Shown in pieces: positions 21,149-31,684 of a DNA stretch of 64,000 nucleotides. The stretch covers positions 210,600 through 274,599 of the forward strand of contig NZ_JADEYS010000003.1 of assembly GCF_015209595.1 (NCBI RefSeq), written 5' to 3'. The notes beneath the pieces are model-generated. The model searched no databases. It was not told where the DNA came from and saw only the letters and a program-made list of their open reading frames with translations. Made by a program: the position numbers and the translations under genes. The DNA is from Pontibacterium sinense. Lineage in GTDB: Bacteria; Pseudomonadota; Gammaproteobacteria; Pseudomonadales; Balneatricaceae. Within the stretch, counting starts at the first letter, position 1, and every line of letters begins with the position of its first letter.

Positions 21149-21996
21149 TGAATTGGTTTCGTTCACGTCAGAACGAAGAGATTGTAGAAGATGAGGACGC
21201 TGCGCAGCGGGGGGCGACTCGCGAAGCGATATCCGAAGAGGCTGAGTCTTTTGAAGCCGTGGCTGTCGATAAAGACCGGGATTGGTGGTTAAAGCCACTG
21301 TGGACGTTGACTGCATTGATGCTGTTTATTGGTGGGTTGTGGAGTCTTTACCTCCCTGTGTGGGGGTGGCTTGATAAACCGGTTGCAGCAGTAAAGGTAA
21401 CCGGCCCGGTGCGTCATCTGGATAAACCTGCGCTGGCAGACAATGTCGCGTCAACGCTGGAAGCGGGGTTATTAGGTATTGATATCGCCACTGTTCGAGA
21501 GCAGGTTGTGAGCCATCCATGGGTACGTAACGCGGGTGTGATCCGTGATTGGCCCCAGACTCTGGAAATCAGAGTTGAAGAGGAGGTGCCGGTCGCACGT
21601 TGGGGCGAAGACGGTCTCCTGAATCATGAAGGCGAGATCTTCTGGCCGGAGTTGAAAAAAGAATATGTGCAGTTGCCGCGTTTAAGCGGGGCTGCTGAAG
21701 ATACTGAGCAGGTGATGGCACAGTTTCACGATTTGAACCAGATGTTCAGACGGATTGGTCTGAAAGTGGTTGCACTGGATCTGGAAAAACGTGGGGCCTG
21801 GTCATTGGTGTTGGACAACGGTATTCGGGTTGTTGTGGGGCGCAGTGCTGTGAATGAGCGGCTGGAGCGTTTTCTTGACCTGTATACACGCGTTTTGTCG
21901 GCACGCGCTGAACACATTGAATTAGTAGATATTCGTTACGCAAACGGGGTTTCCGTGAAGTGGAAACCAGAAGCGAATGATGAGAATGCAGGTTGA
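21148..21996 (+). CDS. ftsQ: Cell division protein FtsQ
   Basis: This 282-residue bitopic protein links the cytoplasmic ring to the septal synthases through FtsB and FtsL. An acidic cytoplasmic tail (about 45 residues) leads to one membrane helix (about 50-72), the POTRA domain starting near VAAVKVTGPVRHLDKPAL, and the FtsQ beta domain (VARWGEDGLLNHEGEIFWPE). The ATG at 21148 overlaps the ddl stop (TGATG); the in-frame TTG three bases earlier is less likely. Confidence 0.96.
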
Positions 21997-22001
21997 AAGA
22001 G

Positions 22002-23258
22002 ATGGGATCGACAACGGAAAGTAACATGATTGTCGCACTGGATATTGGCACATCAAAAGTGGTGTGTCTGGTCGCGGACGTAGGTCTGGATGGTGAAGTA
22101 GAGATCATTGGTGTTGGTAGCCATCCCTCGCGTGGTCTGAAACGTGGTGTTGTTGTCAATATTGAATCCACTGTGACCTCGATTCAGCGTGCGGTAGAAG
22201 AAGCTGAATTGATGGCGGGTTGTAAGATTCATTCGGTCACGGTCGGAATTGCAGGCAGTCACATCAATAGCCTGGGTTCTCACGGTATCGTGGCTGTGCG
22301 AGAGCGGGAAGTGGCTGATTATGATCTGGAGCGTGTTATCGATGCAGCCCAGGCTGTTGCGATCCCTGCCGATCAAAAGATCATTCACATTCTGCCTCAG
22401 GAATATGTGATTGATTCACAGGAAGGGATCAAAGAACCGCTGGGTATGTCTGGCGTGCGTCTTGAAGCCAAAGTTCATCTGGTGACTGGTGCAATCAACG
22501 CGGTGCACAACATCGAGAAGTGTATTCGTCGATGTGGTCTGGAAGTAGATAACATCGTACTGGAGCAGTTGGCTTCCAGTTACTCTGTTCTGACCGAAGA
22601 CGAGAAAGAGCTGGGTGTCTGCATGGTTGATATTGGTGGGGGAACCACGGATATTGCCGTGTTTACCGCCGGCTCTATTCGCCATACATCAGTGATCCCT
22701 ATTGCTGGAGACCAGGTTACCAACGACATTGCGATGGCGTTACGTACTCCGACTCAGAGTGCTGACGAGATCAAGATCAAATATGCCTGCGCCTTGGCGC
22801 AGCTGGCCGGCCCGGAAGAGCTGATTAAAGTACCGAGCGTGGGCGATCGTCCGGCTCGGGATCTGTCGCGACAGGCGCTGGCTGAGGTTGTGGAGCCGCG
22901 TTACGACGAACTGTTCACGCTGATTCAGGCTGAACTGCGTCGCAGTGGATTTGAAGATTTGGTCGCTGCGGGCATCGTTCTGACAGGTGGCACATCTAAG
23001 ATGGAAGGGGCCGTAGAACTGGCGGAAGAGATCTTCCATATGCCTGTGCGTCTGGCTAATCCGAAAGGCGTGCGTGGGATGGAAGATATTCTGCGCAGTC
23101 CGATTTATGCCACAGGTATCGGTTTGTTGTTGTACGCGAAGGACAACCACGACACGGATTTTGCCGCCGCATCAACAGATGAGCCCATTGCGATCATCGA
23201 AAAAAATAAGACAGATATTCTGACTCGGATGAAATCCTGGTTTCAGGGTAACTTCTGA
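22002..23258 (+). CDS. ftsA: Cell division protein FtsA
   Basis: This 418-residue actin-like ATPase tethers FtsZ to the membrane and recruits later division proteins. Nucleotide-fold signatures are IVALDIGTSKVVCLVADV at the N-terminus, VCMVDIGGGTTDIAVF and GIVLTGGTSKMEG. The C-terminal amphipathic membrane-targeting helix is visible as LTRMKSWFQGNF. The ATG at 22002 has a GAAAGAG site; an ATG at 22026 would also give a complete protein. Confidence 0.97.
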   Translation: MGSTTESNMIVALDIGTSKVVCLVADVGLDGEVEIIGVGSHPSRGLKRGVVVNIESTVTSIQRAVEEAELMAGCKIHSVTVGIAGSHINSLGSHGIVAVREREVADYDLERVIDAAQAVAIPADQKIIHILPQEYVIDSQEGIKEPLGMSGVRLEAKVHLVTGAINAVHNIEKCIRRCGLEVDNIVLEQLASSYSVLTEDEKELGVCMVDIGGGTTDIAVFTAGSIRHTSVIPIAGDQVTNDIAMALRTPTQSADEIKIKYACALAQLAGPEELIKVPSVGDRPARDLSRQALAEVVEPRYDELFTLIQAELRRSGFEDLVAAGIVLTGGTSKMEGAVELAEEIFHMPVRLANPKGVRGMEDILRSPIYATGIGLLLYAKDNHDTDFAAASTDEPIAIIEKNKTDILTRMKSWFQGNF

Positions 23259-23368
23259 AGCACATATCAATGGAATTCGTGCGGTGACTGATGCAGTGTC
23301 ACCGACAATGCAAGACAGAATGGATGCAGCCAGGCAGGGTGGTTGTATCAAACAGGAAGGAGAGAGTT

Positions 23369-24553
23369 ATGTTTGAACTGGTCGATAGCATTCCGCAGAG
23401 TGCTGTGATCAAAGTGGTGGGTGTCGGTGGTGGAGGCGGAAACGCAGTCCAGCACATGGTACAAGGCTCCCTTGAAGGCGTAGAGTTTATTTGCGCTAAC
23501 ACTGATGCACAGGCACTGAGCAGCATGTCGGGTAATTCCGTCCTGCAAATTGGTGGAGAACTGACAAAAGGATTAGGCGCAGGTGCTAATCCGGAAATTG
23601 GTCGTCAGGCGGCATTGGAAGATCGTGATCGTATTGCCGAAGCACTGACCGGTACCGATATGGTGTTTATCACTGCGGGTATGGGTGGCGGAACCGGAAC
23701 CGGGGCTGCGCCGATTGTGGCTGAGGTTGCCAAAGAGTTGGGCATCCTGACTGTCGCGGTTGTAACCACTCCGTTCCCATTTGAAGGCCGTAAACGCTTA
23801 CTGCTGGCGAATGAAGGTTTACGAGAGCTGCGTGATTGCGTGGACTCCCTGATCATTATTCCAAACGCCAAACTGATGCAGGTCATGGGACGCAATTGTT
23901 CTCTGATGAATGCCTTCAATGCGGCAAACGATGTCCTGAAAGGTGCAGTACAAGGCATCTCTGATCTGATTACCCGCGGCGGTATGATCAACGTCGACTT
24001 TGCCGATGTACGCACAGTGATGGCCGAGATGGGCATGGCGATGATGGGTACCGGCGTTGGACGGGGTGAAAGTCGCGCTCTGGAAGCCGCTGAAGCTGCT
24101 ATCAAAAGTCCGTTACTGGATAACGTCGACCTGAAAGGTGCCAGCGGCATTCTGGTGAATGTAACCGGTGGTGTTGACCTGAGCTTGGGTGAATTCACCG
24201 AAGTGGGTGATCTGGTGGGTGAATATGCCGACGAGAATGCAACTATTGTCGTGGGTACAGTCATCGATCCGGAACTAACTGATGAATTAAAGGTCACTGT
24301 CGTAGCAACGGGATTGGATAAGCCGAAAGAAAAGGCACCTGAAGTTAAGAAAGGGCCTAAAAAAGCGGACGGCTCTCTTGATCTTGATGAGATTGATCTG
24401 CCGACCGTTTTACGTCGCCAGCGTCAGGAAGCTCTGAACGGCGGTACGGCAAAACAGGCAGCAGCACCGAAGGAAGAGGAAAGCAAACAGCGCGGTCAAA
24501 GTGCGGATTCCTATTTGGATATCCCAACGTTCTTGCGTAAGCAAAACGACTGA
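23369..24553 (+). CDS. ftsZ: Cell division GTPase FtsZ
   Basis: This tubulin-like GTPase (394 residues) forms the Z ring. The start at 23369 follows AGGAGAGAG and opens with [18 protein letters not shown]; longer in-frame starts are discarded because they precede this conserved N-terminus. It carries the GTP motif [10 protein letters not shown] (in [18 protein letters not shown]), NADxxAL-type [10 protein letters not shown], and a variable linker. The C-terminal peptide [13 protein letters not shown] is the binding site for FtsA and ZipA. Confidence 0.98.
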   Translation: MFELVDSIPQSAVIKVVGVGGGGGNAVQHMVQGSLEGVEFICANTDAQALSSMSGNSVLQIGGELTKGLGAGANPEIGRQAALEDRDRIAEALTGTDMVFITAGMGGGTGTGAAPIVAEVAKELGILTVAVVTTPFPFEGRKRLLLANEGLRELRDCVDSLIIIPNAKLMQVMGRNCSLMNAFNAANDVLKGAVQGISDLITRGGMINVDFADVRTVMAEMGMAMMGTGVGRGESRALEAAEAAIKSPLLDNVDLKGASGILVNVTGGVDLSLGEFTEVGDLVGEYADENATIVVGTVIDPELTDELKVTVVATGLDKPKEKAPEVKKGPKKADGSLDLDEIDLPTVLRRQRQEALNGGTAKQAAAPKEEESKQRGQSADSYLDIPTFLRKQND

Positions 24554-24570
24554 GCCTCGACTGATTGCGG

Positions 24571-24600
24571 TTGCTGTTACAATTATAACTTTGGTATAAT
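24571..24600 (+). promoter_or_regulatory. Sigma-70 promoter of lpxC
   Basis: A -35 box TTGCTG (24571-24576) and a consensus -10 box TATAAT (24595-24600) are 18 bases apart. They sit in the gap between ftsZ and lpxC, giving a predicted leader of about 40 bases. Confidence 0.7.
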
Positions 24601-24645
24601 CGCCCGTTATCTAAAACGCGCGCAGGGTATGTTACGGCACAAAAT

Positions 24646-25560
24646 ATGATCAAACAGAGAACTCTGAAGAACAGCATCAAAGCAACGGGTATTGGTCTGC
24701 ATTCAGGTCAGAAGGTATATCTGACACTGAAACCTGCGCCAGCGAATAACGGTATCGTTTTCCGTCGTGTTGATCTGGATCCTGTGGTCGATATTCAGGC
24801 TGCTGCGCATAATGTTGCTGACACTACACTGTCCACTAATTTGGGTAAAGATGGTGTGCGTGTCGCGACGGTAGAGCATTTGCTATCAGCCATGGCTGGA
24901 CTGGGTATTGATAATGCCTTTGTAGAGCTGAGTGCCGAAGAAGTACCGATTATGGACGGCAGCTCTGCTCCGTTTGTATTCTTGATCCAGTCAGCGGGTA
25001 TCGCTGAGCAGGATGCACCTAAGCAGTTCATCCGTATCAAGAAAGAGATCACGGTGAGCAGCGATGGTAAATCTGCTACTTTTCGTCCGTTTGATGGTTT
25101 TAAGGTAGGCTTCAAAATTGACTTCGAACACCCTGCATTCGAAGGTCGCAATATGGAAGCTGTTCTGGATTTTTCCAGCACGTCTTTTGTAAAAGAAGTT
25201 AGCCGCGCGCGCACCTTTGGCTTTATGAGTGATATCGAATACCTACGCTCTCAGAACCTTGTTCTGGGTGGTAGTTTTGATAACGCCATTGTTGTTGATG
25301 ACTACCGAATTCTGAATGAAGACGGTCTGCGTTATGACGACGAGTTTGTAAAACATAAAGTATTGGATGCGGTAGGTGACCTTTACCTGTTGGGCAAAAG
25401 TCTGATTGGTGAGTTCTTTGGTTATAAATCCGGTCATTATCTGAACAACATGTTGCTGCGAGAACTGTTGGCCAATGAAGATGCGTATGAAATGGTGACC
25501 TTCGAAGACGAAGAAGCCGCTTCTCCGATCTCCTATCAGAAGCCGGTTGTTGCGAACTAA
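24646..25560 (+). CDS. lpxC: UDP-3-O-acyl-N-acetylglucosamine deacetylase LpxC
   Basis: This 304-residue zinc enzyme carries out the committed step of lipid A synthesis. Family signatures are [21 protein letters not shown] at the N-terminus, [19 protein letters not shown] (with the first zinc histidine), [14 protein letters not shown] and [14 protein letters not shown], which holds the other zinc ligands (His and Asp). It closes the dcw cluster, has its own promoter and is followed by a strong terminator. No secM gene lies between it and secA. Confidence 0.97.
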   Translation: MIKQRTLKNSIKATGIGLHSGQKVYLTLKPAPANNGIVFRRVDLDPVVDIQAAAHNVADTTLSTNLGKDGVRVATVEHLLSAMAGLGIDNAFVELSAEEVPIMDGSSAPFVFLIQSAGIAEQDAPKQFIRIKKEITVSSDGKSATFRPFDGFKVGFKIDFEHPAFEGRNMEAVLDFSSTSFVKEVSRARTFGFMSDIEYLRSQNLVLGGSFDNAIVVDDYRILNEDGLRYDDEFVKHKVLDAVGDLYLLGKSLIGEFFGYKSGHYLNNMLLRELLANEDAYEMVTFEDEEAASPISYQKPVVAN

Positions 25561-25594
25561 CTAAAACACGTTAGTTGCACAGACTCTCCTTTAT

Positions 25595-25624
25595 AAAAGC
25601 CGAACCTCAGTGTTCGGCTTTTTT
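25595..25624 (+). terminator. Intrinsic terminator after lpxC
   Basis: A 9-bp stem (AAGCCGAAC / GTTCGGCTT) with a 6-base loop is followed by a run of T. It ends the dcw transcript 35 bases after lpxC. Confidence 0.9.
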
Positions 25625-25779
25625 GTGCCTTTTTTGTTAGATCTATCAACAAAACGCCTGATCCCACCTCGAACCATTGCATGGGTATTGACTAAAGTCG
25701 TGCATGGATCGAAATAATTGTCCCTTTAGATTCGAAACCACGCCCCAATAGAGTTAGAATGTTCCGTTAATTTGCCGGA

Positions 25780-25785
25780 TATAAT
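25780..25785 (+). promoter_or_regulatory. Likely -10 box of a secA promoter
   Basis: A consensus TATAAT lies 41 bases before the secA start and beyond the lpxC terminator, so secA needs a promoter here. The -35 region at the right distance is poor, so the promoter assignment is tentative. Confidence 0.45.
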
Positions 25786-25825
25786 GGCCGGAAACCTTTG
25801 ATTAGACAGGTTGAAAACTCAAAAC

Positions 25826-28579
25826 ATGCTGACCTCACTGTTCAAGAAAGTATTTGGAAGTAAGAACGATCGAGAACTCAAGCGCATGGGCCGTACGGTC
25901 AAACAGATCAATGCGCTGGAAGCCGATCTGGAACAGCTCTCAGATGAGGCGCTGAAAGCTAAAACCGACGAATTTCGTCAGCGGTTAGCAGAGGGATCTA
26001 ATCTTGATCAGCTGTTACCTGAAGCATTTGCTGTAGTACGTGAAGCGTCCCGCCGTGTCATGGGCATGCGCCACTTTGACGTGCAGATGATCGGTGGTAT
26101 GACTCTGAACGAAGGTAAAGTGGCTGAGATGCGCACCGGTGAAGGTAAAACACTGGTTGCGACCTTACCTGTGTATCTGAATGCACTGGCGGGCGAAGGC
26201 GTTCACGTTGTTACGGTGAACGACTATCTGGCAAGCCGAGATGCCGAGTGGATGCGTCCGCTGTATGAATCTCTGGGTATGACGGTTGGGGTTATCCTCT
26301 CCGGTCAGGATTCAGAGACTAAACGTGCGGCCTATGCGTCGGATATCACTTACGGTACCAACAACGAATTTGGCTTCGATTACCTGCGCGACAACATGGC
26401 CTTCAGTGCGGAAGAAAAAGCACAGCGTGCCTTTAACTTTGCGGTAGTCGATGAAGTTGACTCCATCCTGATCGATGAAGCCCGTACCCCGCTGATCATC
26501 TCCGGACCTGCAGAAGACAGCTCCGCCATGTACATGCAGATCAACACCCTGATCCCAAAACTTGAACAGTTTGATGGTGAGATCGATCCTAAGGATGATA
26601 CTCAGGTTATCGACGAGCACTTTGTGGTTGATGAGAAAAACCGCACCGTTGAGCTGACCGAAGCCGGTCATAGCTTCGTTGAAGAACTGTTGACCGAGAT
26701 GGAGCTGCTGGGCGAAGGCGAAAGCTTGTATGCACCGCAGAATCTGAGCCTGCTACACCATGTTTTGGCCGGGTTGCGTGCACACAACCTGTTCCAGCGC
26801 GATAAAGATTACATCGTGCAGGACAACCAGGTTGTCATTGTTGATGAGCACACCGGTCGTATCATGCCGGGACGCCGCTGGTCAGAAGGTCTGCATCAGG
26901 CTGTAGAGGCGAAAGAGGGCGTAGCGGTTCAGCAGGAAAGTCAGACGCTGGCATCAACCACTTTCCAGAACTATTTCCGTTTGTATAACAAGCTGTCAGG
27001 TATGACCGGTACAGCTGATACGGAAGCGTTCGAGTTACGCCAGATCTACGGTTTGGATGTAATCGTGATTCCAACGAACCGTGCGGTTTCACGTAAGGAT
27101 ATGAACGATCAGGTCTTCCTGACCATGGAAGAAAAATACGAAGCGATTATTGAAGAGATTCGCCGCACACAGGAACAGAAACGTCCTGTGCTGGTGGGTA
27201 CCGCATCGGTTGAGTCTTCTGAACTGATCTCAGCGTGGTTGAAGAAACAAGATATCCAGCACAACGTACTGAACGCTAAAAACCACGGACGTGAAGCGGA
27301 AATTATTTCCGATGCGGGTCGTCCGGGTGCGGTAACGATTGCGACTAACATGGCCGGTCGTGGTACGGATATTGTGTTGGGTGGCAAGCTGGAATCTGAT
27401 CTGGAAGCACTGAACGATCCAACCGAAGCGCAGATCGAAGAGACTAAAGCTGAGTGGCAGAAACGTCACGATGCGGTGCTGGAAGCCGGCGGTTTGCATA
27501 TTGTGGGTACAGAGCGTCACGAATCCCGCCGTATCGATAACCAGCTGCGTGGTCGTGCAGGTCGTCAGGGTGACGCGGGTTCTTCCCGCTTCTTCCTGTC
27601 GCTGGAAGATGACCTGATGCGTATCTTCGCATCTGATCGTGTGCGTCAGTTGATGCAGGCGCTGGGTATGGAGCGCGGCGAAGCGATTGAGCACAAGATG
27701 GTCAGCAACGCCATCGAAAAAGCGCAGCGTAAGGTGGAAGGTCGTAACTTCGATATTCGTAAAGCGCTGTTGGAATATGATGATGTTGCCAACGATCAGC
27801 GTACCGTGATTTACGGCCAGCGTAATGAGTTGATGGCGGTTGATGATATCTCTGAAACCGTGTCGGCTGTGCGTGATGAAGTGCTCGAAAACACCATCGA
27901 TGGCTTTATTCCACCGCAAAGTCTGGAAGAGCAGTGGGATGTTCCTGGGCTTGAGAAGGCACTGGAAAGCGATTTTGCCGTGAAGCTGCCGCTTGAAAAG
28001 TGGTTGGACGAAGATGACAACCTGCATGAAGAGACTCTGCGTCAGAAGATCTCCGAATCTGTGTTGGAGGCTTACCAGTCGAAGGAGACTCAGGTCGGCG
28101 CGGAAACCATGCGTATGTTCGAGAAACAGGTGATGCTGCAGGTGCTGGATACCTTGTGGAAAGAACATCTGCAGACAATGGATCACCTGCGTCAGGGTAT
28201 TCACCTGCGTGGTTATGCACAGAAAAACCCTAAGCAGGAATACAAGCGTGAAGCGTTCCAGCTGTTCCAGGAGCTGCTGGATAATATCAAGCAGGACGTT
28301 ATCCGTATCCTGAGCCACGTTCAGGTTCGTCAGCCTGAAGAAGTAGAAGCGATGGAACAGCAGCGTCGCGAGCAGGCTGAGCGTCAGCAGATGAACTACC
28401 AGCATGATGAAACATCGGCGATGGGTGGACAGGGAGATGCTGAGCAGCGCGAAGAGGCACAAGTCGCAGAAGGTTCAGAACAGCCGTTTACCCGTGACAC
28501 GCCAAAGGTGGGTCGCAATGAGCCATGCCCATGTGGTTCCGGTAAAAAGTACAAGCAGTGCCACGGCAAGCTGGTATAA
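25826..28579 (+). CDS. secA: Preprotein translocase motor ATPase SecA
   Basis: This 917-residue ATPase drives preproteins through the SecYEG channel. The start at 25826 gives [21 protein letters not shown], which fits the family; a TTG upstream in frame is discarded. Motifs in order: Q-motif region, Walker [15 protein letters not shown] (about 102-115), [15 protein letters not shown], the preprotein crosslinking domain, [13 protein letters not shown], and [21 protein letters not shown]. The C-terminal zinc tail [13 protein letters not shown] binds SecB and phospholipids. No secM leader gene is present. Confidence 0.98.
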   Translation: MLTSLFKKVFGSKNDRELKRMGRTVKQINALEADLEQLSDEALKAKTDEFRQRLAEGSNLDQLLPEAFAVVREASRRVMGMRHFDVQMIGGMTLNEGKVAEMRTGEGKTLVATLPVYLNALAGEGVHVVTVNDYLASRDAEWMRPLYESLGMTVGVILSGQDSETKRAAYASDITYGTNNEFGFDYLRDNMAFSAEEKAQRAFNFAVVDEVDSILIDEARTPLIISGPAEDSSAMYMQINTLIPKLEQFDGEIDPKDDTQVIDEHFVVDEKNRTVELTEAGHSFVEELLTEMELLGEGESLYAPQNLSLLHHVLAGLRAHNLFQRDKDYIVQDNQVVIVDEHTGRIMPGRRWSEGLHQAVEAKEGVAVQQESQTLASTTFQNYFRLYNKLSGMTGTADTEAFELRQIYGLDVIVIPTNRAVSRKDMNDQVFLTMEEKYEAIIEEIRRTQEQKRPVLVGTASVESSELISAWLKKQDIQHNVLNAKNHGREAEIISDAGRPGAVTIATNMAGRGTDIVLGGKLESDLEALNDPTEAQIEETKAEWQKRHDAVLEAGGLHIVGTERHESRRIDNQLRGRAGRQGDAGSSRFFLSLEDDLMRIFASDRVRQLMQALGMERGEAIEHKMVSNAIEKAQRKVEGRNFDIRKALLEYDDVANDQRTVIYGQRNELMAVDDISETVSAVRDEVLENTIDGFIPPQSLEEQWDVPGLEKALESDFAVKLPLEKWLDEDDNLHEETLRQKISESVLEAYQSKETQVGAETMRMFEKQVMLQVLDTLWKEHLQTMDHLRQGIHLRGYAQKNPKQEYKREAFQLFQELLDNIKQDVIRILSHVQVRQPEEVEAMEQQRREQAERQQMNYQHDETSAMGGQGDAEQREEAQVAEGSEQPFTRDTPKVGRNEPCPCGSGKKYKQCHGKLV

Positions 28580-28663
28580 CTTAAACGCAATACAAGCAGG
28601 GGTGTGAAGACTACCCCCCTGAAGTTAGAGAGCCCGGATTGGCTTATAGGCTCTCTTAACAGC

Positions 28664-28695
28664 AAAGCAGCTTCGGCTGCTTTCTTTGTCTTTAT
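28664..28695 (+). terminator. Intrinsic terminator between secA and argJ
   Basis: An 8-bp stem (AAAGCAGC / GCTGCTTT) with a TTCG tetraloop is followed by CTTTGTCTTTATTT. A second inverted repeat (AGAGAGCC / GGCTCTCT) lies just upstream at about 28627-28656. Because argJ starts 29 bases after the stem, argJ must be transcribed by read-through or from a promoter within this region. Confidence 0.75.
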
Positions 28696-28711
28696 TTACG
28701 GAGATATCGAA

Positions 28712-29929
28712 ATGGCAGTAGGACCGGATACCCTTCCTGAATTTTACCCGGTTGCAGGTTTTAAACTGGGAACGACATCTGCAGGCATTAAAACACCTGG
28801 CCGCCAGGATCTGGTGTTGATGGAAGTGCCTGAGGAAGCATCTGTAGCGGGTGTATTTACCAAAAACGCATTTTGTGCGGCACCTGTGCAGATCTGTAAG
28901 CGCCACATGGAATTGAAAACTGCCCGATATCTGATCGTTAACACCGGTAATGCGAATGCAGGTACAGGCCAGGAAGGTTGGGATGATGGTGCGCTGACCT
29001 GCAAAACCGTGGCCGATCTGATGGGGGTGACCGATGCAGAGGTCCTGCCATTTTCTACCGGTGTGATCGGAGAAAAACTGCCCGTTGAGAAGATTGTTGC
29101 TGCGCTGCCTGCGGCGAAAGAAGCACTGATCGAGACGGGTTGGGAAGCTGCGGCTTCCGGTATTCTGACTACGGACACTCGGCCGAAAGGTGCCAGTGAA
29201 CAGTTTACCTACAACGGACAGACGATCACCGTAACCGGCATCTCAAAAGGCTCTGGTATGATCATGCCGAACATGGCGACCATGCTGGGCTACGTTGCCA
29301 CCGATGCTGAGGTTGATCAGACATTGTTACAGTCTTTGCTGACTGCATCGACGGATCAGTCCTTTAACCGCATCACCGTGGACAGTGACACGTCAACCAA
29401 CGATTCCTGCATACTGGTTGCAACCGGTGCATCAGGTGTAAAGGTTGACGCTGAAGACGCGGCGCTTCTGGCTCAGTTTACTGAGGTATTGAACCGTGTC
29501 ATGCGCGATCTGGCTCATGCGATTGTGCGTGACGGAGAAGGCGCAACCAAGTTCGTGACAGTTCAGGTGGACAGCGCTGCGAGTCAGCAGGAAGCATTGG
29601 CGGTAGCCTATGACATCGCTCACTCCCCGCTGGTAAAAACCGCACTGTATGCGTCTGACCCTAACTGGGGACGTATTCTGGCGGTCGTTGGGCGCGCGGG
29701 TGTAGAAAACCTGGATCTGGATGCTTTGCAGATCTATCTGGGCGATGTGTGTATCGTTGAGAACGGTGGCCGTGCGGCGAGCTATACCGAAGACGCGGGT
29801 CAGGCGGTGATGGATCAGGAAGAGATTGGTATCCGTGTCGTACTGAACCGTGGTGATGTTACGGAGACTGTCTGGACAACAGATTTGTCCCAGGAATATG
29901 TCAGCATCAACGCCGATTACCGTTCCTGA
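28712..29929 (+). CDS. argJ: Bifunctional ornithine acetyltransferase / N-acetylglutamate synthase ArgJ
   Basis: This 405-residue enzyme recycles the acetyl group in arginine synthesis, moving it from N-acetylornithine to glutamate. The precursor cleaves itself before Thr190 in the motif NMATMLG, giving alpha and beta subunits with Thr190 as nucleophile. Other signatures are GVFTKNAFCAAPV, NTGNANAGTG, VLPFSTGVIGE and SDPNWGRI. The ATG at 28712 has a GGAGATAT site and is preferred over an upstream in-frame start that would lie in the terminator hairpins. Its place between secA and mutT is common in Pseudomonas-like genomes. Confidence 0.96.
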   Translation: MAVGPDTLPEFYPVAGFKLGTTSAGIKTPGRQDLVLMEVPEEASVAGVFTKNAFCAAPVQICKRHMELKTARYLIVNTGNANAGTGQEGWDDGALTCKTVADLMGVTDAEVLPFSTGVIGEKLPVEKIVAALPAAKEALIETGWEAAASGILTTDTRPKGASEQFTYNGQTITVTGISKGSGMIMPNMATMLGYVATDAEVDQTLLQSLLTASTDQSFNRITVDSDTSTNDSCILVATGASGVKVDAEDAALLAQFTEVLNRVMRDLAHAIVRDGEGATKFVTVQVDSAASQQEALAVAYDIAHSPLVKTALYASDPNWGRILAVVGRAGVENLDLDALQIYLGDVCIVENGGRAASYTEDAGQAVMDQEEIGIRVVLNRGDVTETVWTTDLSQEYVSINADYRS

Positions 29930-29930
29930 T

Positions 29931-30869
29931 ATGACCAAGCTGATTCACGTTGCTGCTGCTGTCATTCTGAATGCGCAAGGGCAGGTACTGTTGGCGCGCC
30001 GTCCTGTGGATAAACATCAGGGCGGCCTCTGGGAGTTTCCTGGGGGAAAAGTCGAGCCGAACGAACCGGTCGTGGATGCACTGGCGCGTGAACTGGATGA
30101 AGAGTTAGGCATTCAGATCAGCGCTGCGCGTCCATTAATTCAAGTTCCGCATCATTACCCGGATAAATCGGTGTTGCTGGATGTGTATGAAGTGGATGCC
30201 TTCGAAGGTACACCTTACGGTCGTGAAGGTCAGCCGGTTGAGTGGGTTGAGCGTTCAGCCTTGGCCGATTACGCATTTCCTGCAGCAAATACGCCGATTG
30301 TCGCGGCAGCCTTGCTGCCGTCACGATTGATGATTACCGGTGCGGCAGCAAATCCTGTCGAATATTTGGATAATCTGGAACAGGGTATCAAGCGTGGTGC
30401 TGAAGGAGTGATGTTGCGTGCAAAGCAGCTCACTGATTCTGATTTCTTACAGCTTGCTGCTCAGTTTCAGAGCGCCTGCCGGGATCGCGGCGTATTTCTG
30501 ACGCTGAACAGTTCGATAGAACTGGCAAACGAGCTCAAAGCGGATGCGTTGCATCTGAGCAGTGCACGTTTGTTGGCGTTGGAATCACGAGACCAGTTCA
30601 GTGGTCGTTGGCTCAGTGCCTCCTGTCATAGCGCAGAAGAGCTGGCCAAAGCAGAGGCGCTGGGGCTGGATTACGTCACGTTATCCCCGGTGGCTGCGAC
30701 CCGTTCGCATCCTGATACACCTCCGATGGGATGGAATACGTTTCAGCGTTTAGTCGCAGAGGTGACTCTGCCGGTTTATGCGTTGGGAGGAATGGAAGAG
30801 AGCACCCTGCCACAGGCATGGGATGCCGGTGCGCAGGGCGTTGCAGCGATCAGTGCATGGTGGGGGTAG
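29931..30869 (+). CDS. Nudix hydrolase (MutT-like) fused to a thiamine phosphate synthase-like domain
   Basis: This 312-residue protein has two domains. Residues 1-130 are a MutT-type Nudix hydrolase with the Nudix box at 38-60 (GGKVEPNE, then RELDEELG), which would clear 8-oxo-dGTP. Residues about 145-312 resemble ThiE (TMP synthase): VMLRAKQL, LTLNSSIELANELKADALHLSS, SASCHSAEELAKAEALGLDYVTLSPVAATRSHP, and PVYALGGM. The fusion is seen in Pseudomonas-like bacteria at this position. Whether the second half makes thiamine phosphate is unproven. It begins one base after the argJ stop and its end overlaps yacG, which is on the other strand. Confidence 0.9.
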   Translation: MTKLIHVAAAVILNAQGQVLLARRPVDKHQGGLWEFPGGKVEPNEPVVDALARELDEELGIQISAARPLIQVPHHYPDKSVLLDVYEVDAFEGTPYGREGQPVEWVERSALADYAFPAANTPIVAAALLPSRLMITGAAANPVEYLDNLEQGIKRGAEGVMLRAKQLTDSDFLQLAAQFQSACRDRGVFLTLNSSIELANELKADALHLSSARLLALESRDQFSGRWLSASCHSAEELAKAEALGLDYVTLSPVAATRSHPDTPPMGWNTFQRLVAEVTLPVYALGGMEESTLPQAWDAGAQGVAAISAWWG

Positions 30870-31071
30870 CTTCACGTGCACCGGGTTCATCTCCGGTGCT
30901 GTAGTCGTTCTCATCCTGACTGCTGCTGGCAGCAATTTGGTACTCTTCATTGGCCCATGAGCCAAGGTCGATCAATCGGCAGCGTTCGCTGCAGAAGGGG
31001 CGAAATGCATTGTTTTCGCTCCATTCTGCTTTCTCACCACAGTGCGGACAGTCGATTAACTTCTTACTCAT
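30850..31071 (-). CDS. yacG: DNA gyrase inhibitor YacG, zinc-ribbon protein
   Basis: This 73-residue protein holds a Cys4 zinc site (CPHCGEKAEW and FCSERCRLIDLGSWANEEY), which is the YacG signature; in E. coli YacG binds GyrB and blocks gyrase. The C-terminal tail is long, acidic and low in complexity. It lies 4 bases after coaE on the same strand, the usual coaE-yacG arrangement, and its last 20 bases overlap the end of the Nudix-ThiE gene. Confidence 0.94.
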   Translation of the reverse strand: MSKKLIDCPHCGEKAEWSENNAFRPFCSERCRLIDLGSWANEEYQIAASSSQDENDYSTGDEPGAREATPTMH

Positions 31072-31075
31072 ATCT

Positions 31076-31681
31076 TTACTCTATTTCTGAATTAGCGAGC
31101 GCGACCAGCGCCTGATGCAGGCTGGCGACATTCGCATCCAGCTTGCTTTGATCACCGCTATTATCGAAAACGGTGTCGGCGCGTTCCAGGCGTTCTTCAC
31201 GTGGCATCTGTGCGGCGATAATCGCACGTACCTGATCTTCTGAAGTGTTATCACGTGCGGCGGTGCGCTCAATCTGGCGTTCTTCAGGCGCATCCACCAC
31301 AACCACATGATTTACCAGCAAGTGTTGATCGGTTTCCAGCAATAGAGGGGATGCCAGTACAGCGTATAAGCTTTCCAGATTTTCCAGTTTTGCCAGAATG
31401 CGATCACGGATGATCGGGTGTAGTAGTTGCTCCAACCAAACACGCTGCTTTTCATCGGCAAAAACGATTTCACGTAGTTTGGGGCGGTTGAGACAGCCGT
31501 CTTCCAGTAGGACAGCTTCGCCAAAACGTTTACCGATCGCATCCAGTGCCGGTTCTCCCGGAGCCACAACCTCGCGGGCGACAACATCGGCATCGATAAT
31601 GGGGATGTTCTTTTCTGCAAGGCGCTCAGAAACAGCGCTTTTACCGCAGCCAATGCCGCCAGTCAGTCCAACTACAAACAT
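31076..31681 (-). CDS. coaE: Dephospho-CoA kinase CoaE
   Basis: This 201-residue P-loop kinase performs the last step of coenzyme A synthesis. It starts with FVVGLTGGIGCGKSAVSERL (Walker A), followed by IIDADVVAREVVAPGEPAL, HPIIRDRILAKL, and a lid with DNTSEDQVRAIIAAQMPREERLERAD. It is the fourth gene of pilB-pilC-pilD-coaE-yacG, spaced 3 bases from pilD. Confidence 0.96.
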   Translation of the reverse strand: MFVVGLTGGIGCGKSAVSERLAEKNIPIIDADVVAREVVAPGEPALDAIGKRFGEAVLLEDGCLNRPKLREIVFADEKQRVWLEQLLHPIIRDRILAKLENLESLYAVLASPLLLETDQHLLVNHVVVVDAPEERQIERTAARDNTSEDQVRAIIAAQMPREERLERADTVFDNSGDQSKLDANVASLHQALVALANSEIE

Positions 31682-31684
31682 GGT

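Noticed and set aside
25688..25720. TTGACT followed by AATAAT as a secA promoter
   Set aside because: The spacer would be 19 bases; the TATAAT at 25780 is a better -10, though its own -35 is weak.
25561..25825. A secM-like leader gene between lpxC and secA
   Set aside because: The 265-base gap contains a terminator and no open frame with a signal peptide or arrest motif.
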